Shown here: positions 50,890 through 61,319 of the stretch, piece after piece
Position numbering within the stretch: the first letter of the stretch is position 1
How the letters are laid out: each line of letters starts with the position of its first letter
NCBI RefSeq assembly: GCF_005876985.1
Contig: NZ_VAHD01000001.1
Coordinates: 620,001-684,000, forward strand
From: Rhodoferax bucti
GTDB lineage: Bacteria > Pseudomonadota > Gammaproteobacteria > Burkholderiales > Burkholderiaceae_C
Direction of reading: 5' to 3'
Length of the DNA: 64,000 nt
The notes under the pieces: generated by a model
Databases searched by the model: none
What the model was told of the DNA's origin: nothing
Seen by the model: the letters and a program-made list of their open reading frames with translations, nothing else
Made by a program: the position numbers and the translations under genes

Positions 50890-51594
50890 ATGCCTGACAT
50901 CACCAGCCATTTGCAACTGCTGCGTACCGGCCGCTGGTTCGCGCAACAGCCATCCGATTTCACCGAGGGCTTGCTGGCCATGGCCCAACTGCGCAACCTG
51001 CATGCCGGGGAGATGCTGTTTTTGCGGGACGACCCGCCCTGCGGGCTGTATGCGCTGGTGCGCGGTGCGATCCGCATTTCCGGCCACAGCGGCGGCGGCG
51101 AGGCTGCGCGCGAAGCCGTGCTGGTGCTGCTCTCGCCCCCGCAGTGGTTTGGTGAAATATCGGTGTTCGACGGCTCAGCGCGCACCCACAACGCGCATGC
51201 CGCAGAGCCCAGCACGCTGCTGCACATCCCCCACGAGGCGTTGCTGGCCTGGCTCCACGCCCACCCGGCCCACTGGCGCAACCTGGCGGTGCTGATGGCC
51301 GACAAGCTGCGCCTGGCCTTTGTCAGCATGGAGGAGCAAACTGTGCTGCCCGCGCCCCAGCGCCTGGCCCGCCGGCTGCTCACCATGGCCCAAGGCTATG
51401 GCCAGGCCACCGGCAACGACCGCAGCCTGCGTGTGCTGGCCGTGACCCAGGAGCAACTGGCCTTGATGATCGGCGTCTCCCGCCAGACCACCAACCAGAT
51501 CCTCGGTGAGCTCAAAAACCGAGGTGTACTGCACGTGCAGCGCGGCAGCATTGAGTTACTGGACCTGCAGGCGCTGCGCGCAGAGTGTGGCTAA
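50890..51594 (+). CDS. Crp/Fnr-family transcriptional regulator
   Basis: 234 residues. N-terminal cyclic-nucleotide-binding fold (MLFLRDDPPCGLYALVRGAIRISG, then GEISVFDGSARTHNAHA), a long dimer helix, and a C-terminal HTH (VTQEQLALMIGVSRQTTNQILGELKNRGVL). It has no N-terminal cysteine cluster, so it is not an oxygen-sensing Fnr. The ligand is unknown. It is divergent from the DUF962 gene and ends before a strong terminator shared with gapA. Confidence 0.92.
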   Translation: MPDITSHLQLLRTGRWFAQQPSDFTEGLLAMAQLRNLHAGEMLFLRDDPPCGLYALVRGAIRISGHSGGGEAAREAVLVLLSPPQWFGEISVFDGSARTHNAHAAEPSTLLHIPHEALLAWLHAHPAHWRNLAVLMADKLRLAFVSMEEQTVLPAPQRLARRLLTMAQGYGQATGNDRSLRVLAVTQEQLALMIGVSRQTTNQILGELKNRGVLHVQRGSIELLDLQALRAECG

Positions 51595-51611
51595 AACGCC
51601 CGCCACAAGCT

Positions 51612-51645
51612 CATAAAAAAACGCGCCCGAAGGCGCGTTTTTTAT
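51612..51645. terminator. Bidirectional Rho-independent terminator
   Basis: CATAAAAAAACGCGCC and GGCGCGTTTTTTATG pair around a CGAA tetraloop. It lies between the plus-strand Crp/Fnr gene and the minus-strand gapA, about 100 bases beyond the gapA stop. Confidence 0.9.
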
Positions 51646-51748
51646 GAGGGGGAGTTCCCATCAAGGCTACCGCAGAACCGGCTCCGCCGGGCTGCAGGTA
51701 GCGCCCCCTGCAAGGGGGAAGGCGGCAAAACCGCCACGGGGGTGAACT

Positions 51749-52762
<1,014 letters not shown>

Positions 52763-52797
52763 TTAAAAAACTGTCGAACCAAAAAACCAGATGATGT

Positions 52798-54888
52798 TCA
52801 GGCCTTGCGGGTGAGTGCAGCCTGCACGGTGTCGGCCACGTTTTCAGGCGTGAAGCCGAAGTGTTTGAACAACACGGGCGCAGGGGCGGATTCACCGTAG
52901 GTGTCCAAGCCCACCACGGCAGCCGTGCCGTACTTCCACCAGCCGCTGGTGGAGCCCATTTCCACCGCAATGCGGGGCACACCGGCCGGCAACACGCTGG
53001 CTTTGTACTCGGTGCTTTGCAGGTCGAAGGTGGTGGTGGAGGGCATGGAGACCACGCGCACGGCAATCTTGCGCTCGGCCAGCACCTTTTGCGCAGCAAT
53101 CGCCAGTTGCACTTCGGAACCGGTGGCAATGATCACGGCCTGGGTCTTCTTCTTGATACCCACATCCGATGGCTCGGACAACACATAGGCGCCCTTGCTG
53201 ATGGAGTCGATGCCGGAGGCATCAGGGGCGGCAACGGAGTCGCACTTGGCGGCGTAAGCAATGTTCTGGCGGCTCAAAAGCAGCGCTGTGGGCTTGGCCT
53301 TGTTTTGCAAAGCAACAGTCCACGCCACGGCAGTTTCAGCCGTGTCGGCGGGGCGCCAGACATCCAGGTTGGGGATCAGGCGCAGGCTAGCAGCGTGCTC
53401 AATGGACTGGTGGGTGGGGCCGTCTTCGCCCAGACCGATGGAGTCGTGGGTGAACACATGCACCACGCGCAGCTTCATCAGCGCAGCCATACGGATGGCG
53501 TTGCGGCTGTAGTCGCTGAAGGTCAGGAAGGTGCCGCCGTAGGGGATGAAACCACCGTGCAAGGCCACGCCGTTCATGATGGCAGCCATGCCGAACTCGC
53601 GCACGCCGTAGTTGATGTGGCGGCCGCCTTGGCCGGCTTCGTTGGTCACCACGTCGCCAGTCAATGCGTCAAAACGCAGATTGGGCGTGCTCTTGGTGTT
53701 GGTCAAGTTGGAGCCGGTCAAGTCGGCAGAGCCACCCAGCATTTCGGGCAGGGCTGCGGTGAAGGACTCCAGCGCCAACTGGCTGGCCTTGCGGCTGGCC
53801 ACAGTTTCGCCCTTCTGGTGGGCAGCGATCACGGTGTCCACCGCGGTCTGCACAAACGACTTGGGCAGGTCGCCCTTCATGCGGCGCACGAACTCTTTGG
53901 CCAGCTCGGGGAAGGCGGCTTTGTAGGCGGCGAACTTGTCGTTCCAGGCAGTTTCAGCGGCCTTGCCTTTTTCCTTGGCGTCCCAGTCTGCATAGACTTC
54001 TTTGGGGATCACGAAGGGTGCGTGGCTCCAGCCGATGGCTTCACGGGTGAGCTTGATTTCTTCAGCGCCCAAAGGCTCGCCGTGGGCCTTGGAGGTGTTG
54101 GCGCGGTTGGGGCTGCCCTTGCCGATGTGGGTCTTGCTGATGATCAGGGTGGGGCGGTTGTCGGTGCCGGCCTTGGCTTGTGCAATGGCGGCAGAGACAG
54201 CAGCAGCGTCGTGGCCATCCACGGGGCCAATCACGTTCCAGCCGTAGGCCACAAAACGCTGGGCGGTGTTGTCGATGAACCAGGGAGCGACCTGGCCGTC
54301 GATGGAGATACCGTTGTCGTCGTACAGGGCGATCAGCTTGCCCAGCTTCCAGGCGCCGGCCAGTGCGGCAGCTTCGTGGCTGATGCCTTCCATCAGGCAG
54401 CCGTCACCCATAAACACGTAGGTGTGGTGGTCCACGATGGCATGGTCTACGTCACCAACCTTGCGGTTGAATTCTTTGGCCAACAGCTTCTCCGCCAAGG
54501 CAAAGCCCACGGCATTGGTGATGCCCTGGCCCAAGGGGCCGGTGGTGGTTTCCACGCCGGGGGTGATGCCGAATTCGGGGTGGCCGGCAGTCTTGCTGTG
54601 CAGCTGGCGGAAGTTCTTCAGCTCGGTGATAGGCAACTTATAGCCGGTCAGGTGCAGCAATGCATAGATCAGCATGGAGCCGTGGCCGTTGGACAGGATG
54701 AAGCGGTCGCGGTTGGCCCAGTTAGGGTTGGTGGGGTTGTGGCGCAGGTGCTCGCCCCACAATGCCACGGCCATGTCGGCCATGCCCATGGGGGCGCCGG
54801 GGTGGCCGGAATTGGCTTGTTGCACAGCGTCCATGGACAGTGCGCGGATGGCATTTGCCATGTCTTTGGTGTTGGGGGTGGGGGCCAT
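52798..54888 (-). CDS. tktA: Transketolase
   Basis: 696 residues. It transfers two-carbon units in the pentose phosphate pathway (and Calvin cycle where present). The thiamine-diphosphate site is [32 protein letters not shown]; substrate histidines lie in SGHPGAPMG and GPLGQG; the C-terminal half has [14 protein letters not shown]. The ATG is chosen by the [24 protein letters not shown] start; a TTG 15 bases earlier is possible. First gene of the tktA-gapA pair. Confidence 0.97.
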   Translation of the reverse strand: MAPTPNTKDMANAIRALSMDAVQQANSGHPGAPMGMADMAVALWGEHLRHNPTNPNWANRDRFILSNGHGSMLIYALLHLTGYKLPITELKNFRQLHSKTAGHPEFGITPGVETTTGPLGQGITNAVGFALAEKLLAKEFNRKVGDVDHAIVDHHTYVFMGDGCLMEGISHEAAALAGAWKLGKLIALYDDNGISIDGQVAPWFIDNTAQRFVAYGWNVIGPVDGHDAAAVSAAIAQAKAGTDNRPTLIISKTHIGKGSPNRANTSKAHGEPLGAEEIKLTREAIGWSHAPFVIPKEVYADWDAKEKGKAAETAWNDKFAAYKAAFPELAKEFVRRMKGDLPKSFVQTAVDTVIAAHQKGETVASRKASQLALESFTAALPEMLGGSADLTGSNLTNTKSTPNLRFDALTGDVVTNEAGQGGRHINYGVREFGMAAIMNGVALHGGFIPYGGTFLTFSDYSRNAIRMAALMKLRVVHVFTHDSIGLGEDGPTHQSIEHAASLRLIPNLDVWRPADTAETAVAWTVALQNKAKPTALLLSRQNIAYAAKCDSVAAPDASGIDSISKGAYVLSEPSDVGIKKKTQAVIIATGSEVQLAIAAQKVLAERKIAVRVVSMPSTTTFDLQSTEYKASVLPAGVPRIAVEMGSTSGWWKYGTAAVVGLDTYGESAPAPVLFKHFGFTPENVADTVQAALTRKA

Positions 54889-55020
54889 TGAGGGCTGCTC
54901 CAAGAGTAGGTTGAGAAACGGTGAGAAGGGTGAAACTGCGTCGATTTTACCGGTGCGCGCTTTGGGGGCGTTACACGCCGGTACTGCACGGAATTTGACC
55001 CATGGACTATGCTTTTATGC

Positions 55021-56142
55021 ATGAGCCAACTCTTCTCGCCCACCACACTGCCTTCGCCCCGCGGCGGACTCGTTTTACCCAACCGTATCGTGGTGGCACC
55101 CATGTGCCAATACCAGGCGGTGAACGGCGAGGCCACCGATTGGCATTTGATGCACTGGGCCAACCTGCTCAACAGCGGGGCGGCCCTGTTCACCATCGAA
55201 GCCACCGGGGTGCTGCCCGAAGGGCGCATCAGCCCCGGCTGCTTGGGCCTGTGGGACGACCGCACCGAAGCCGCCCTGGCCGACAAGCTGCACCGCGCCC
55301 GCGCGCTGGCACCCCACACAGCGGTGTGCATCCAACTGGCGCACGCGGGGCGCAAGGCATCGAGTAATCTGCCGTGGCAAGGCGGGCAGTTGCTGGCCCC
55401 CGAGCAGGGTGGCTGGCAACCGGTGGGCCCCTCTGCCCTGCCGCAATTGCCACAAGAGCCGCCCCCCACCGCACTGACGCTGGAAGGTCTGGAGCGCATC
55501 AAAGCGGCCTTTGTGGACGCAGCCATTCGCAGCGAACGCATCGGGGTGGATGCCATCGAGCTGCACGCCGCCCATGGCTATTTGATGCATGAGTTTTTGT
55601 CCCCCATTGCCAACCAGCGCACCGACACCTATGGCGGCAGCCTGGAGAACCGCATGCGCTTTCCGCTGGAGGTATTCGCCGCCGTGCGGGCTGCGTACCA
55701 AGGGGTACTGGGCGTGCGCCTTTCCGCCAGTGATTGGGTGGACGGCGCGTGGGATGTGGAGCAAAGTGCGGTGCTGGCCCAAGAGCTCAAAGCGCGGGGG
55801 TGTGACTTCATCCACGTGTCCAGCGGCGGGGTGTCACCCCAGCAAAAAATTGCATTGGGTGCCAACTACCAAGTGCCGTTTGCAAAGCGCATCCGCGAGG
55901 CCGCTGGCATGGTCACCACAGCGGTGGGCCTGATCACCGAGCCCCAACAGGCCGAAGCCATTTTGCAAGCGAGCGATGCCGACCTGATCGCCCTAGCCCG
56001 CGCCTTCCTCTACAACCCCCGCTGGGGGTGGCACGCCGCTGCGGCACTGGGCGGCCAGGTGGAGGGCAACCCGGTGTACTGGCGCTGCCTGCCGCGCGAG
56101 GCGCAGAGCGTGTTCGGCAAAGTGGCTGTGGGTACGCGCTAG
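55021..56142 (+). CDS. Old yellow enzyme family NADH:flavin oxidoreductase (YqjM-like)
   Basis: 373 residues of the FMN-binding TIM barrel. MCQYQAVNGEATDWHLMHW at the start matches the YqjM group; AHAGRKAS, ELHAAHGYLMHEFLSPIANQRTDTYGGSLENRMRFPLEV and ARAFLYNPRWGWHAA carry flavin and substrate residues. It reduces activated C=C bonds. An in-frame start four codons earlier is possible. Divergent from tktA and convergent with the PBP1A gene, overlapping by four bases. Confidence 0.93.
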   Translation: MSQLFSPTTLPSPRGGLVLPNRIVVAPMCQYQAVNGEATDWHLMHWANLLNSGAALFTIEATGVLPEGRISPGCLGLWDDRTEAALADKLHRARALAPHTAVCIQLAHAGRKASSNLPWQGGQLLAPEQGGWQPVGPSALPQLPQEPPPTALTLEGLERIKAAFVDAAIRSERIGVDAIELHAAHGYLMHEFLSPIANQRTDTYGGSLENRMRFPLEVFAAVRAAYQGVLGVRLSASDWVDGAWDVEQSAVLAQELKARGCDFIHVSSGGVSPQQKIALGANYQVPFAKRIREAAGMVTTAVGLITEPQQAEAILQASDADLIALARAFLYNPRWGWHAAAALGGQVEGNPVYWRCLPREAQSVFGKVAVGTR

Positions 56143-58451
56143 TTCGCCACGGCGGGTGCGGGCGCCGGGTTGGCGCCTTCTGGCGCTGGCGGATTGGGCT
56201 TGACCGCCAACGCGGGCGAGATGGCCTGACCATCCACACCAATGCTCTCCAGAAAACCGCCCTCGCCCCATTCGGCATAGCGCCAATCATTGCCCACGCG
56301 CACGACGCCGGCAGGGGGTTGCACCTCCTGCACCGGCACGTTTTTCAAGGCCACGGCCATGTAGTCGATCCACGCGGGCAAGGCTAGAGCGGAGCCAGAC
56401 GCCCGCGAGCCCAGGCTGCGCGGCGTGTCATGCCCCACCCACACCACCGCCACCACGCCGGGCTGGTAGCCGGCGAACCAGGCGTCCACCACGTCGTTGG
56501 TGGTGCCGGTTTTGCCATACAGGTCCGGGCGCTTGAGAGTGGCCTGGGCTTTGGCGGCGGTGCCGCTGCGGGTCACTTCCTGCAACAGGCTGGACACCAT
56601 GAAGGTGTTGCGCTGCGGCACAGTGCGCACTGTCTCGTCCAGCACCTGGGGCTTGACTTCAAACACGACTTCGCCACTGGCGCGGGCAATCTTTTGAATC
56701 AGCACCGGATTCACCCGGTAGCCGCCATTGGCCAGCACTGCATAGGCACCTGCCATTTGCATCGGGTTGGTGGAGCCGCTGCCCAGAGCCTGGGTCAGGT
56801 TGTCGGGCTGGCGCTCGGGATCGAAGCCGAAGCGGCTGGTCCACTCACGGGCACCCACCGGCGAGAGCAGCTGCATCAGGCGGATGGACACCAGGTTCTT
56901 GGAGCGGGCCAGCGCACGGCGCAGGGTGATGGGGCCGTCGGTGCTGCCGTCATCGTTTTCAGGCGTCCAGTCGCCCACGTTCTCCATGGGCGCGTCATTC
57001 ACCAGCGACTCCGGCTGCATGCCACTCTCGATGGCGCCGGAGTAGATGAAGGGCTTGTAGCTGGAGCCCGGCTGGCGCCAGCCTTGGGTCACGTGGTTGA
57101 ACTGGTTGCGGTGGAAGTCAAAGCCGCCCACCAGCGCACGGATTTCGCCATTGGCAGGGTCCATGGCCACAAAGGCCCCCTCGGCCTCGGGCCACTGCAC
57201 CAGGCTCCAGGCCTTGCCCTGCTGCACCACCCGAACCACCGAGCCACGGCGCAATTTCAACTTTGCGGCGGCTGACTCCCCCAGCCCGGATTGCGCGGGG
57301 CGCAGGCCGGCCCCGTCCACGGTGACAGCCTCGCCCGAGCCCAGCACCACGCTCACCGCTTTGGCACTGGCGCGGGTGACGATGGCAATGCGCAGGTCTT
57401 CGTCATCGTCGTAATCGGCCAGCGCCTGGGCCACGGCCAGGTCGTCGTCTTTGAGGTCAGCAGCCAGGCTCTCTTGCCCTTCGGGGCCGCGCCAGACCTG
57501 GCGCAGCGAGTGCTCCACCAGCGTATGGCGCAGGGCCTTGTAAGCCACCTGCTGGTCGGCCGCACGCAGGGTGGTGGTGACATTGAGACCGGTGGTGTAG
57601 CTCAGCTCGCCAAACTGGGCATACACCTGCTGGCGCACCATTTCAGCCACATATTCGGCGTGCACATCCACCTCATTGCGTTTGCGCACATTGAGCTTTT
57701 CGGCCTTGGCGGCCTGGTACTGCGCCTCGTCGATCACGCCTTGCGAGCGCATGCGGCTCAGGGCCACCAGCTGGCGGGCACGGCCGCGCTCGAAGTTTTG
57801 AATCGGGTTGGCAAAGTAAGGGTTCTGCGGCAAGCCGGCCAGCATGGCGCATTCGGCCGGGCTGAGCGCGGAGAGCGTTTTGCCGAAGTAGGCCTGCGCC
57901 GCCGCCTCAAAACCGTACGCCCGCGCGCCCAGATAAATCTGGTTCATGTAGAGCTCCAGAATCTGGTCTTTGCTGAGCTGGGACTCAATCTTGTAGGCCA
58001 GCAGCGCCTCTTTGATCTTGCGCTCCAGCGTGCGCGAGCGGCTCAAAAAGAAGGTGCGCGCCACCTGCTGCGTGATAGTGGACGCGCCCTGGGTGCGCCC
58101 ACCGGTGAGGTTGGACGCTACCGCCCGCAGCACGCCAATCGGGTCCAACCCGCCATGGCTGTAGAAGCGTGCGTCTTCCACCGCCAGCAGGCTGTCTTTC
58201 ATCAGCTTCGGAATCTGGTCTATGGGCTTGTACACGCGGCGCTCGGTGCCGAAGCCGGCCACCTCCACCCCATCCGCCGTGAGCACCCGCAGGGGCTGCT
58301 TGGGTTGGTAGTTGGAAAGCGAGGAGGTATCGGGCAGCTGCGTAGAGAAATACGCGGTGGCCGCACCCAAAAACAGCAGCCCCACCACGGCCAGCACCAG
58401 GCCGGTTTTGAGCATGCGCATGGGCCAAGGGCCCCAGGAAGAAGTGGACAT
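56139..58451 (-). CDS. mrcA: Penicillin-binding protein 1A (bifunctional)
   Basis: 770 residues. One N-terminal membrane helix (about 12-35). The glycosyltransferase domain has the catalytic Glu in AVEDARFYSHGGLD and GGRTQGASTITQQVARTFF. An OB-like insert follows (GSGEAVTVDGAGL, KLRRGSVVRVV). The transpeptidase has SSYKPF (active Ser), SKN and KTGTTND. The enzyme polymerises and crosslinks peptidoglycan in the periplasm. The tail is Pro/Ala-rich. The ATG follows an in-frame TTG by four codons. Confidence 0.95.
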   Translation of the reverse strand: MSTSSWGPWPMRMLKTGLVLAVVGLLFLGAATAYFSTQLPDTSSLSNYQPKQPLRVLTADGVEVAGFGTERRVYKPIDQIPKLMKDSLLAVEDARFYSHGGLDPIGVLRAVASNLTGGRTQGASTITQQVARTFFLSRSRTLERKIKEALLAYKIESQLSKDQILELYMNQIYLGARAYGFEAAAQAYFGKTLSALSPAECAMLAGLPQNPYFANPIQNFERGRARQLVALSRMRSQGVIDEAQYQAAKAEKLNVRKRNEVDVHAEYVAEMVRQQVYAQFGELSYTTGLNVTTTLRAADQQVAYKALRHTLVEHSLRQVWRGPEGQESLAADLKDDDLAVAQALADYDDDEDLRIAIVTRASAKAVSVVLGSGEAVTVDGAGLRPAQSGLGESAAAKLKLRRGSVVRVVQQGKAWSLVQWPEAEGAFVAMDPANGEIRALVGGFDFHRNQFNHVTQGWRQPGSSYKPFIYSGAIESGMQPESLVNDAPMENVGDWTPENDDGSTDGPITLRRALARSKNLVSIRLMQLLSPVGAREWTSRFGFDPERQPDNLTQALGSGSTNPMQMAGAYAVLANGGYRVNPVLIQKIARASGEVVFEVKPQVLDETVRTVPQRNTFMVSSLLQEVTRSGTAAKAQATLKRPDLYGKTGTTNDVVDAWFAGYQPGVVAVVWVGHDTPRSLGSRASGSALALPAWIDYMAVALKNVPVQEVQPPAGVVRVGNDWRYAEWGEGGFLESIGVDGQAISPALAVKPNPPAPEGANPAPAPAVAN

Positions 58452-58500
58452 AGCGTTTCGCAAATAGAGACGCGCATTATCGGCAGGCGGGTCGCACTAA

Positions 58501-58626
58501 GTGGCTGAAGACCCCGACTTTGAATGCACCTTTCGCCAACTGATGGCTGATGCACACGAAAATGCCGCGTGGTTGAACGCCAAAGATGAGGGGACTGCAC
58601 TTGGTCGTGGTTTTGGACGCGGATAG
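58501..58626 (+). pseudogene. Short ORF, possible gene remnant
   Basis: 41 residues from a GTG placed directly after an in-frame TAA. The reading (AEDPDFECTFRQLMADAHENAAWLNAKDEG, then LGRGFGRG) looks protein-like, and its end resembles C-terminal tails of Rpn/YhgA-type nucleases, but nothing precedes it. It may be the last piece of a deleted gene, or chance. Low certainty. Confidence 0.25.
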
Positions 58627-58661
58627 ATCGGGTATCGTGCAGTTTTTACTAAGGGATAAGA

Positions 58662-59123
58662 ATGAAAACGCAAATCGCAAAACTGTTCTTCGTCGTTGCC
58701 TTAATAGGCAGCAACTGTTTCCCAGCCTTCGCGCAGGGCGTCAATTCAATAGACTGTTCAATCAATGCTCTGCTTGGTGGGGATTGCTTGAAGATTCAAA
58801 GGATTAACAAATATCAGGATCAGCAACGCCAAGCATGGCTTGCCGGTTCAATCACAGGATACGAGTCTGTTAATTCGGTCATGAACTATCACCGCAGTCT
58901 CATGCAGATCAACAGCTACGACATGGAGTTGTACATGTATAGCCTTCAAGTGGTCAAAGTTACCGATGCGGGAAAAATTGACAAGATTGAGGGCATGTTC
59001 TTAATTTCAAAAAAAGAAAATGAATTGAACGACCGTATCGCTGCACATCAACCGCCGCCGAATAGACCGTTGCGATGCACGAGCGAAACCATCGGGAGCA
59101 CCACAACCACAAAGTGTGAATGA
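58662..59123 (+). CDS. Exported hypothetical protein
   Basis: 153 residues. Signal peptide MKTQIAKLFFVVALIGSNCFPAFA, cleaved after AFA. The mature part begins QGVNSIDCSINALLGGDCLKIQ and contains several Gln- and Tyr-rich helical stretches. A cysteine pair (DCS...DC) could form a disulfide. AAGGGATAAG gives a ribosome site. Base composition is lower in GC than the flanking PBP1A and ParA genes. No family recognised. Confidence 0.78.
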   Translation: MKTQIAKLFFVVALIGSNCFPAFAQGVNSIDCSINALLGGDCLKIQRINKYQDQQRQAWLAGSITGYESVNSVMNYHRSLMQINSYDMELYMYSLQVVKVTDAGKIDKIEGMFLISKKENELNDRIAAHQPPPNRPLRCTSETIGSTTTTKCE

Positions 59124-59133
59124 GTCGCTAGAC

Positions 59134-59403
59134 CTATCTGTTTTCTCGCTGCATTTGCTCGGCTGATGCGACTTCTCGACGAGCACGTGTATTGAGATCG
59201 AATAGCTTTTTTTTCATGCTCTTGAAGTCGTCCGTGGGTGGGAGATTTTCAAGCGAACTTTCGAGTTCGATCAGTAAATTTGACGTTGACTCTTCGCATT
59301 CCTCCCAAGAGTTAATAGCGCCAATATTTCCCCCGCCGCTGACGAGCGCCACTAGTCGCTCATACTCAGCCATACACTTTGAGAGAACTTCACGTTGATC
59401 CAT
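59134..59403 (-). CDS. Hypothetical helical protein
   Basis: 89 residues, acidic and mainly helical (EVLSKCMAEYERLVALVSGGG, then NLLIELESSLENLPPTDDFKSMKKKLFDLN). No signal peptide or membrane segment. Converges with the exported protein ten bases away and shares its AT-leaning composition. No function recognised. Confidence 0.65.
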   Translation of the reverse strand: MDQREVLSKCMAEYERLVALVSGGGNIGAINSWEECEESTSNLLIELESSLENLPPTDDFKSMKKKLFDLNTRARREVASAEQMQRENR

Positions 59404-59500
59404 TTGGTATTCCTTATTGGTTTACGCGAAATCATAGCTTTGCTCTGAATCACGGTCGAAGTTGAACGCCACCGACAAAGGCGGCAACGAGTTTGCAAAC

Positions 59501-59546
59501 GCTATCAAATCAGGAGCTGCTCGCGCATACCCGACGGGCGCTATTT
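59501..59546 (+). repeat. Dispersed hairpin repeat, copy 11 (parA 3' end)
   Basis: GCTATCAAATCAGGAGC, TGCTCGCGCATACC and GGGCGCTATTTGC. Its right end supplies the TAG stop of the minus-strand ParA gene. Confidence 0.78.
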
Positions 59547-60335
59547 GCTCTTTTTGCTTGATTTCTTCTTCGGCAAGAGTGCGTCGTGCAAAGCCACAAA
59601 CTCCTGGGTCAGCTTGTGGCCGGGCTCCAGGTAAATCATGGGTTTGGACTGCTCGTGCGACTCGCGGATCTTCACCGAGGCACCCAGATAGGGCTGCAGC
59701 ACCGGCAGGCCCTCGTCGATCAGCTCCTGCACCATGCGCTGCGGCAGGTTGGCTCGCGGCTGGAACTGGTTGACCACAATGCCCTCCACCTCCAGCGCCT
59801 TGTTGTGGTCGGCCTTGATCTCCTGCACGTTCTCCAGCAAGGTGTAGAGCGCGCGGCGGGAAAAGTCGTCGCAATCAAACGGGATCAGGCAGCCCTGCGC
59901 CGCAATCAGCGCGCTGCGGGTGTAGAAGTTCAGCGCGGGCGGGGTGTCGATGTAAATCTGGTCGTAGTCGGCGGCCAGTTGCTCGAGTGCGTCACGCAGC
60001 TTGTAGATTTTGTGGCGACTCTCCAGCTTGCTGTGCAGCTCATCGAGCGCCGGGCTGGAGGGCAGCACATCGAGGTTCGGCCACTGGGTTTCGCTGATGT
60101 AGTCGCCCACCGGCTTGTCACGCACGGTGAACTTGAGGCTCTGCTCAAAAAACTCGGCCACATTGGGCAGGGCGTCCGACATATCGGCCCCCAGCAGATA
60201 GCGGCTGGAGTTGCCCTGGGAGTCCAGGTCGATCACCAGCGTGCGCAGGCCTTGCGAGGCACTGATGGCCGCGAGGTTGCAGGTGATGGTGGACTTGCCG
60301 ACGCCACCTTTCTGGTTGAAAACAACGTGCTGCAT
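59541..60335 (-). CDS. ParA-family ATPase (orphan)
   Basis: 264 residues. Deviant Walker A KGGVGKST at 9-16, switch I region DLDSQGNSSRYLLG, and Walker B-like YIDTPPALNFYTRSALIAA. The C-terminus is Lys-rich (LLPKKKSSKKSK), perhaps for nonspecific DNA binding. No parB lies beside it and the gene is unlinked to an origin in this window, so it may position another cargo. The region before its start is shared with the divergent nucleotidyltransferase gene. Confidence 0.92.
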   Translation of the reverse strand: MQHVVFNQKGGVGKSTITCNLAAISASQGLRTLVIDLDSQGNSSRYLLGADMSDALPNVAEFFEQSLKFTVRDKPVGDYISETQWPNLDVLPSSPALDELHSKLESRHKIYKLRDALEQLAADYDQIYIDTPPALNFYTRSALIAAQGCLIPFDCDDFSRRALYTLLENVQEIKADHNKALEVEGIVVNQFQPRANLPQRMVQELIDEGLPVLQPYLGASVKIRESHEQSKPMIYLEPGHKLTQEFVALHDALLPKKKSSKKSK

Positions 60336-60470
60336 AACGATTTCCTTTGCTGTGGGCAGACCCGGGGGATGGGCTGGAGTCTATCGGGCCTGCATGACAG
60401 GCGGCTGAACCCGCTGCGCCCCGCAGCGCAGGCAAAAACCGCGCCATGGCTTGGGCTATGCTCCCAGCCC

Positions 60471-61319
60471 ATGCCTGACGCCCACCCTTCTGCACCCCTC
60501 ACCGACATCCCGCCAACAGCCCCCACCAGCCCCGCCATCGTGCTAGCCGCCGGGCGCGGTGAGCGCATGCGCCCGCTGACCGACACCACGCCCAAGCCCC
60601 TGCTCAAAGTACACGGCAAACCGCTGATGCAGTACCACCTGGAGGCGCTGGCCACCGGCGGCTTTGCGTCTGCGGTAGTGAACACCGCCTGGCTGGGCGA
60701 ACAGATCGAGGCTGCGTTTCATGATGTTTTAGCCCTCCAGCGCGCGTTGAATATGCGCGAGCAGCTATCAAATTCAGAGCAAGCAGCTACGAGCATCCGT
60801 CTGCAGTACTCCCATGAAGGCCGGGATTTCGGCGGCGCGCTGGAAACAGCCGGCGGCATTGCCCGCGCCCTGCCGCAGTTGGACACCGTGTTCTGGTCCA
60901 TGGCAGGTGACGTGTTTGCGCCTGACATGGTGTTCACCCCATCAGCCTTGGAGCGCTTTGCGCGCAGCGGCATGCTGGCCCACCTGTGGCTGGTGCCCAA
61001 CCCGGCGCACAACACCAAGGGTGACTTCGGGCTTGAGGCAGCAGGCGCGGATGGCATTGGCCGCTGCGTGGACCCCGCTCCGGGCAGCGCTGCGCCCCGC
61101 TACACCTACAGCACCTTTGCGCTCTTCCACCGCGACCTGTTTGCCCAGCCCTGGTGCGACATACCCGCCGGCAACCCGCACGGCATCAAAGCGCCGCTAG
61201 CTCCGCTATTGCGCCGGGCCATGCAGGGTGCAAGGGTAAGCGCCGAGATTTACACTGGCCCTTGGACCGACGTCGGCACCCCCAAGCGCCTGGCAGAACT
61301 CAACGCACAGACACCATGA
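60471..61319 (+). CDS. Sugar-1-phosphate nucleotidyltransferase (MurU-like)
   Basis: 282 residues. The nucleotide-binding signature is IVLAAGRGERMRPLTDTTPKPLLKVHGKPLMQYHLEAL; the metal-binding Asp is in WSMAGDVFAPDM; YTGPWTDVGTPKRL closes the protein. MurU converts MurNAc-1-P to UDP-MurNAc in wall recycling; the substrate here is inferred. About 20 residues after EAAFHD (about 86-105) are encoded by an in-frame dispersed repeat and are extra relative to the fold. It is coupled to pepP by an ATGA overlap. Confidence 0.9.
   Translation: MPDAHPSAPLTDIPPTAPTSPAIVLAAGRGERMRPLTDTTPKPLLKVHGKPLMQYHLEALATGGFASAVVNTAWLGEQIEAAFHDVLALQRALNMREQLSNSEQAATSIRLQYSHEGRDFGGALETAGGIARALPQLDTVFWSMAGDVFAPDMVFTPSALERFARSGMLAHLWLVPNPAHNTKGDFGLEAAGADGIGRCVDPAPGSAAPRYTYSTFALFHRDLFAQPWCDIPAGNPHGIKAPLAPLLRRAMQGARVSAEIYTGPWTDVGTPKRLAELNAQTP
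60726..60780 (-). repeat. Dispersed hairpin repeat, copy 12 (inside the nucleotidyltransferase gene)
   Basis: On the minus strand: GCTCTGAATTTGATAGC, TGCTCGCGCATATTC and ACGCGCGCTGGAGGGC, a good match to consensus. It is translated in frame on the other strand as LALQRALNMREQLSNSEQ, with no stop introduced. Confidence 0.78.

Noticed and set aside
52861..54891. 676-residue plus-strand open frame over tktA
   Set aside because: Antisense shadow of transketolase; Gly/His/Val-rich.
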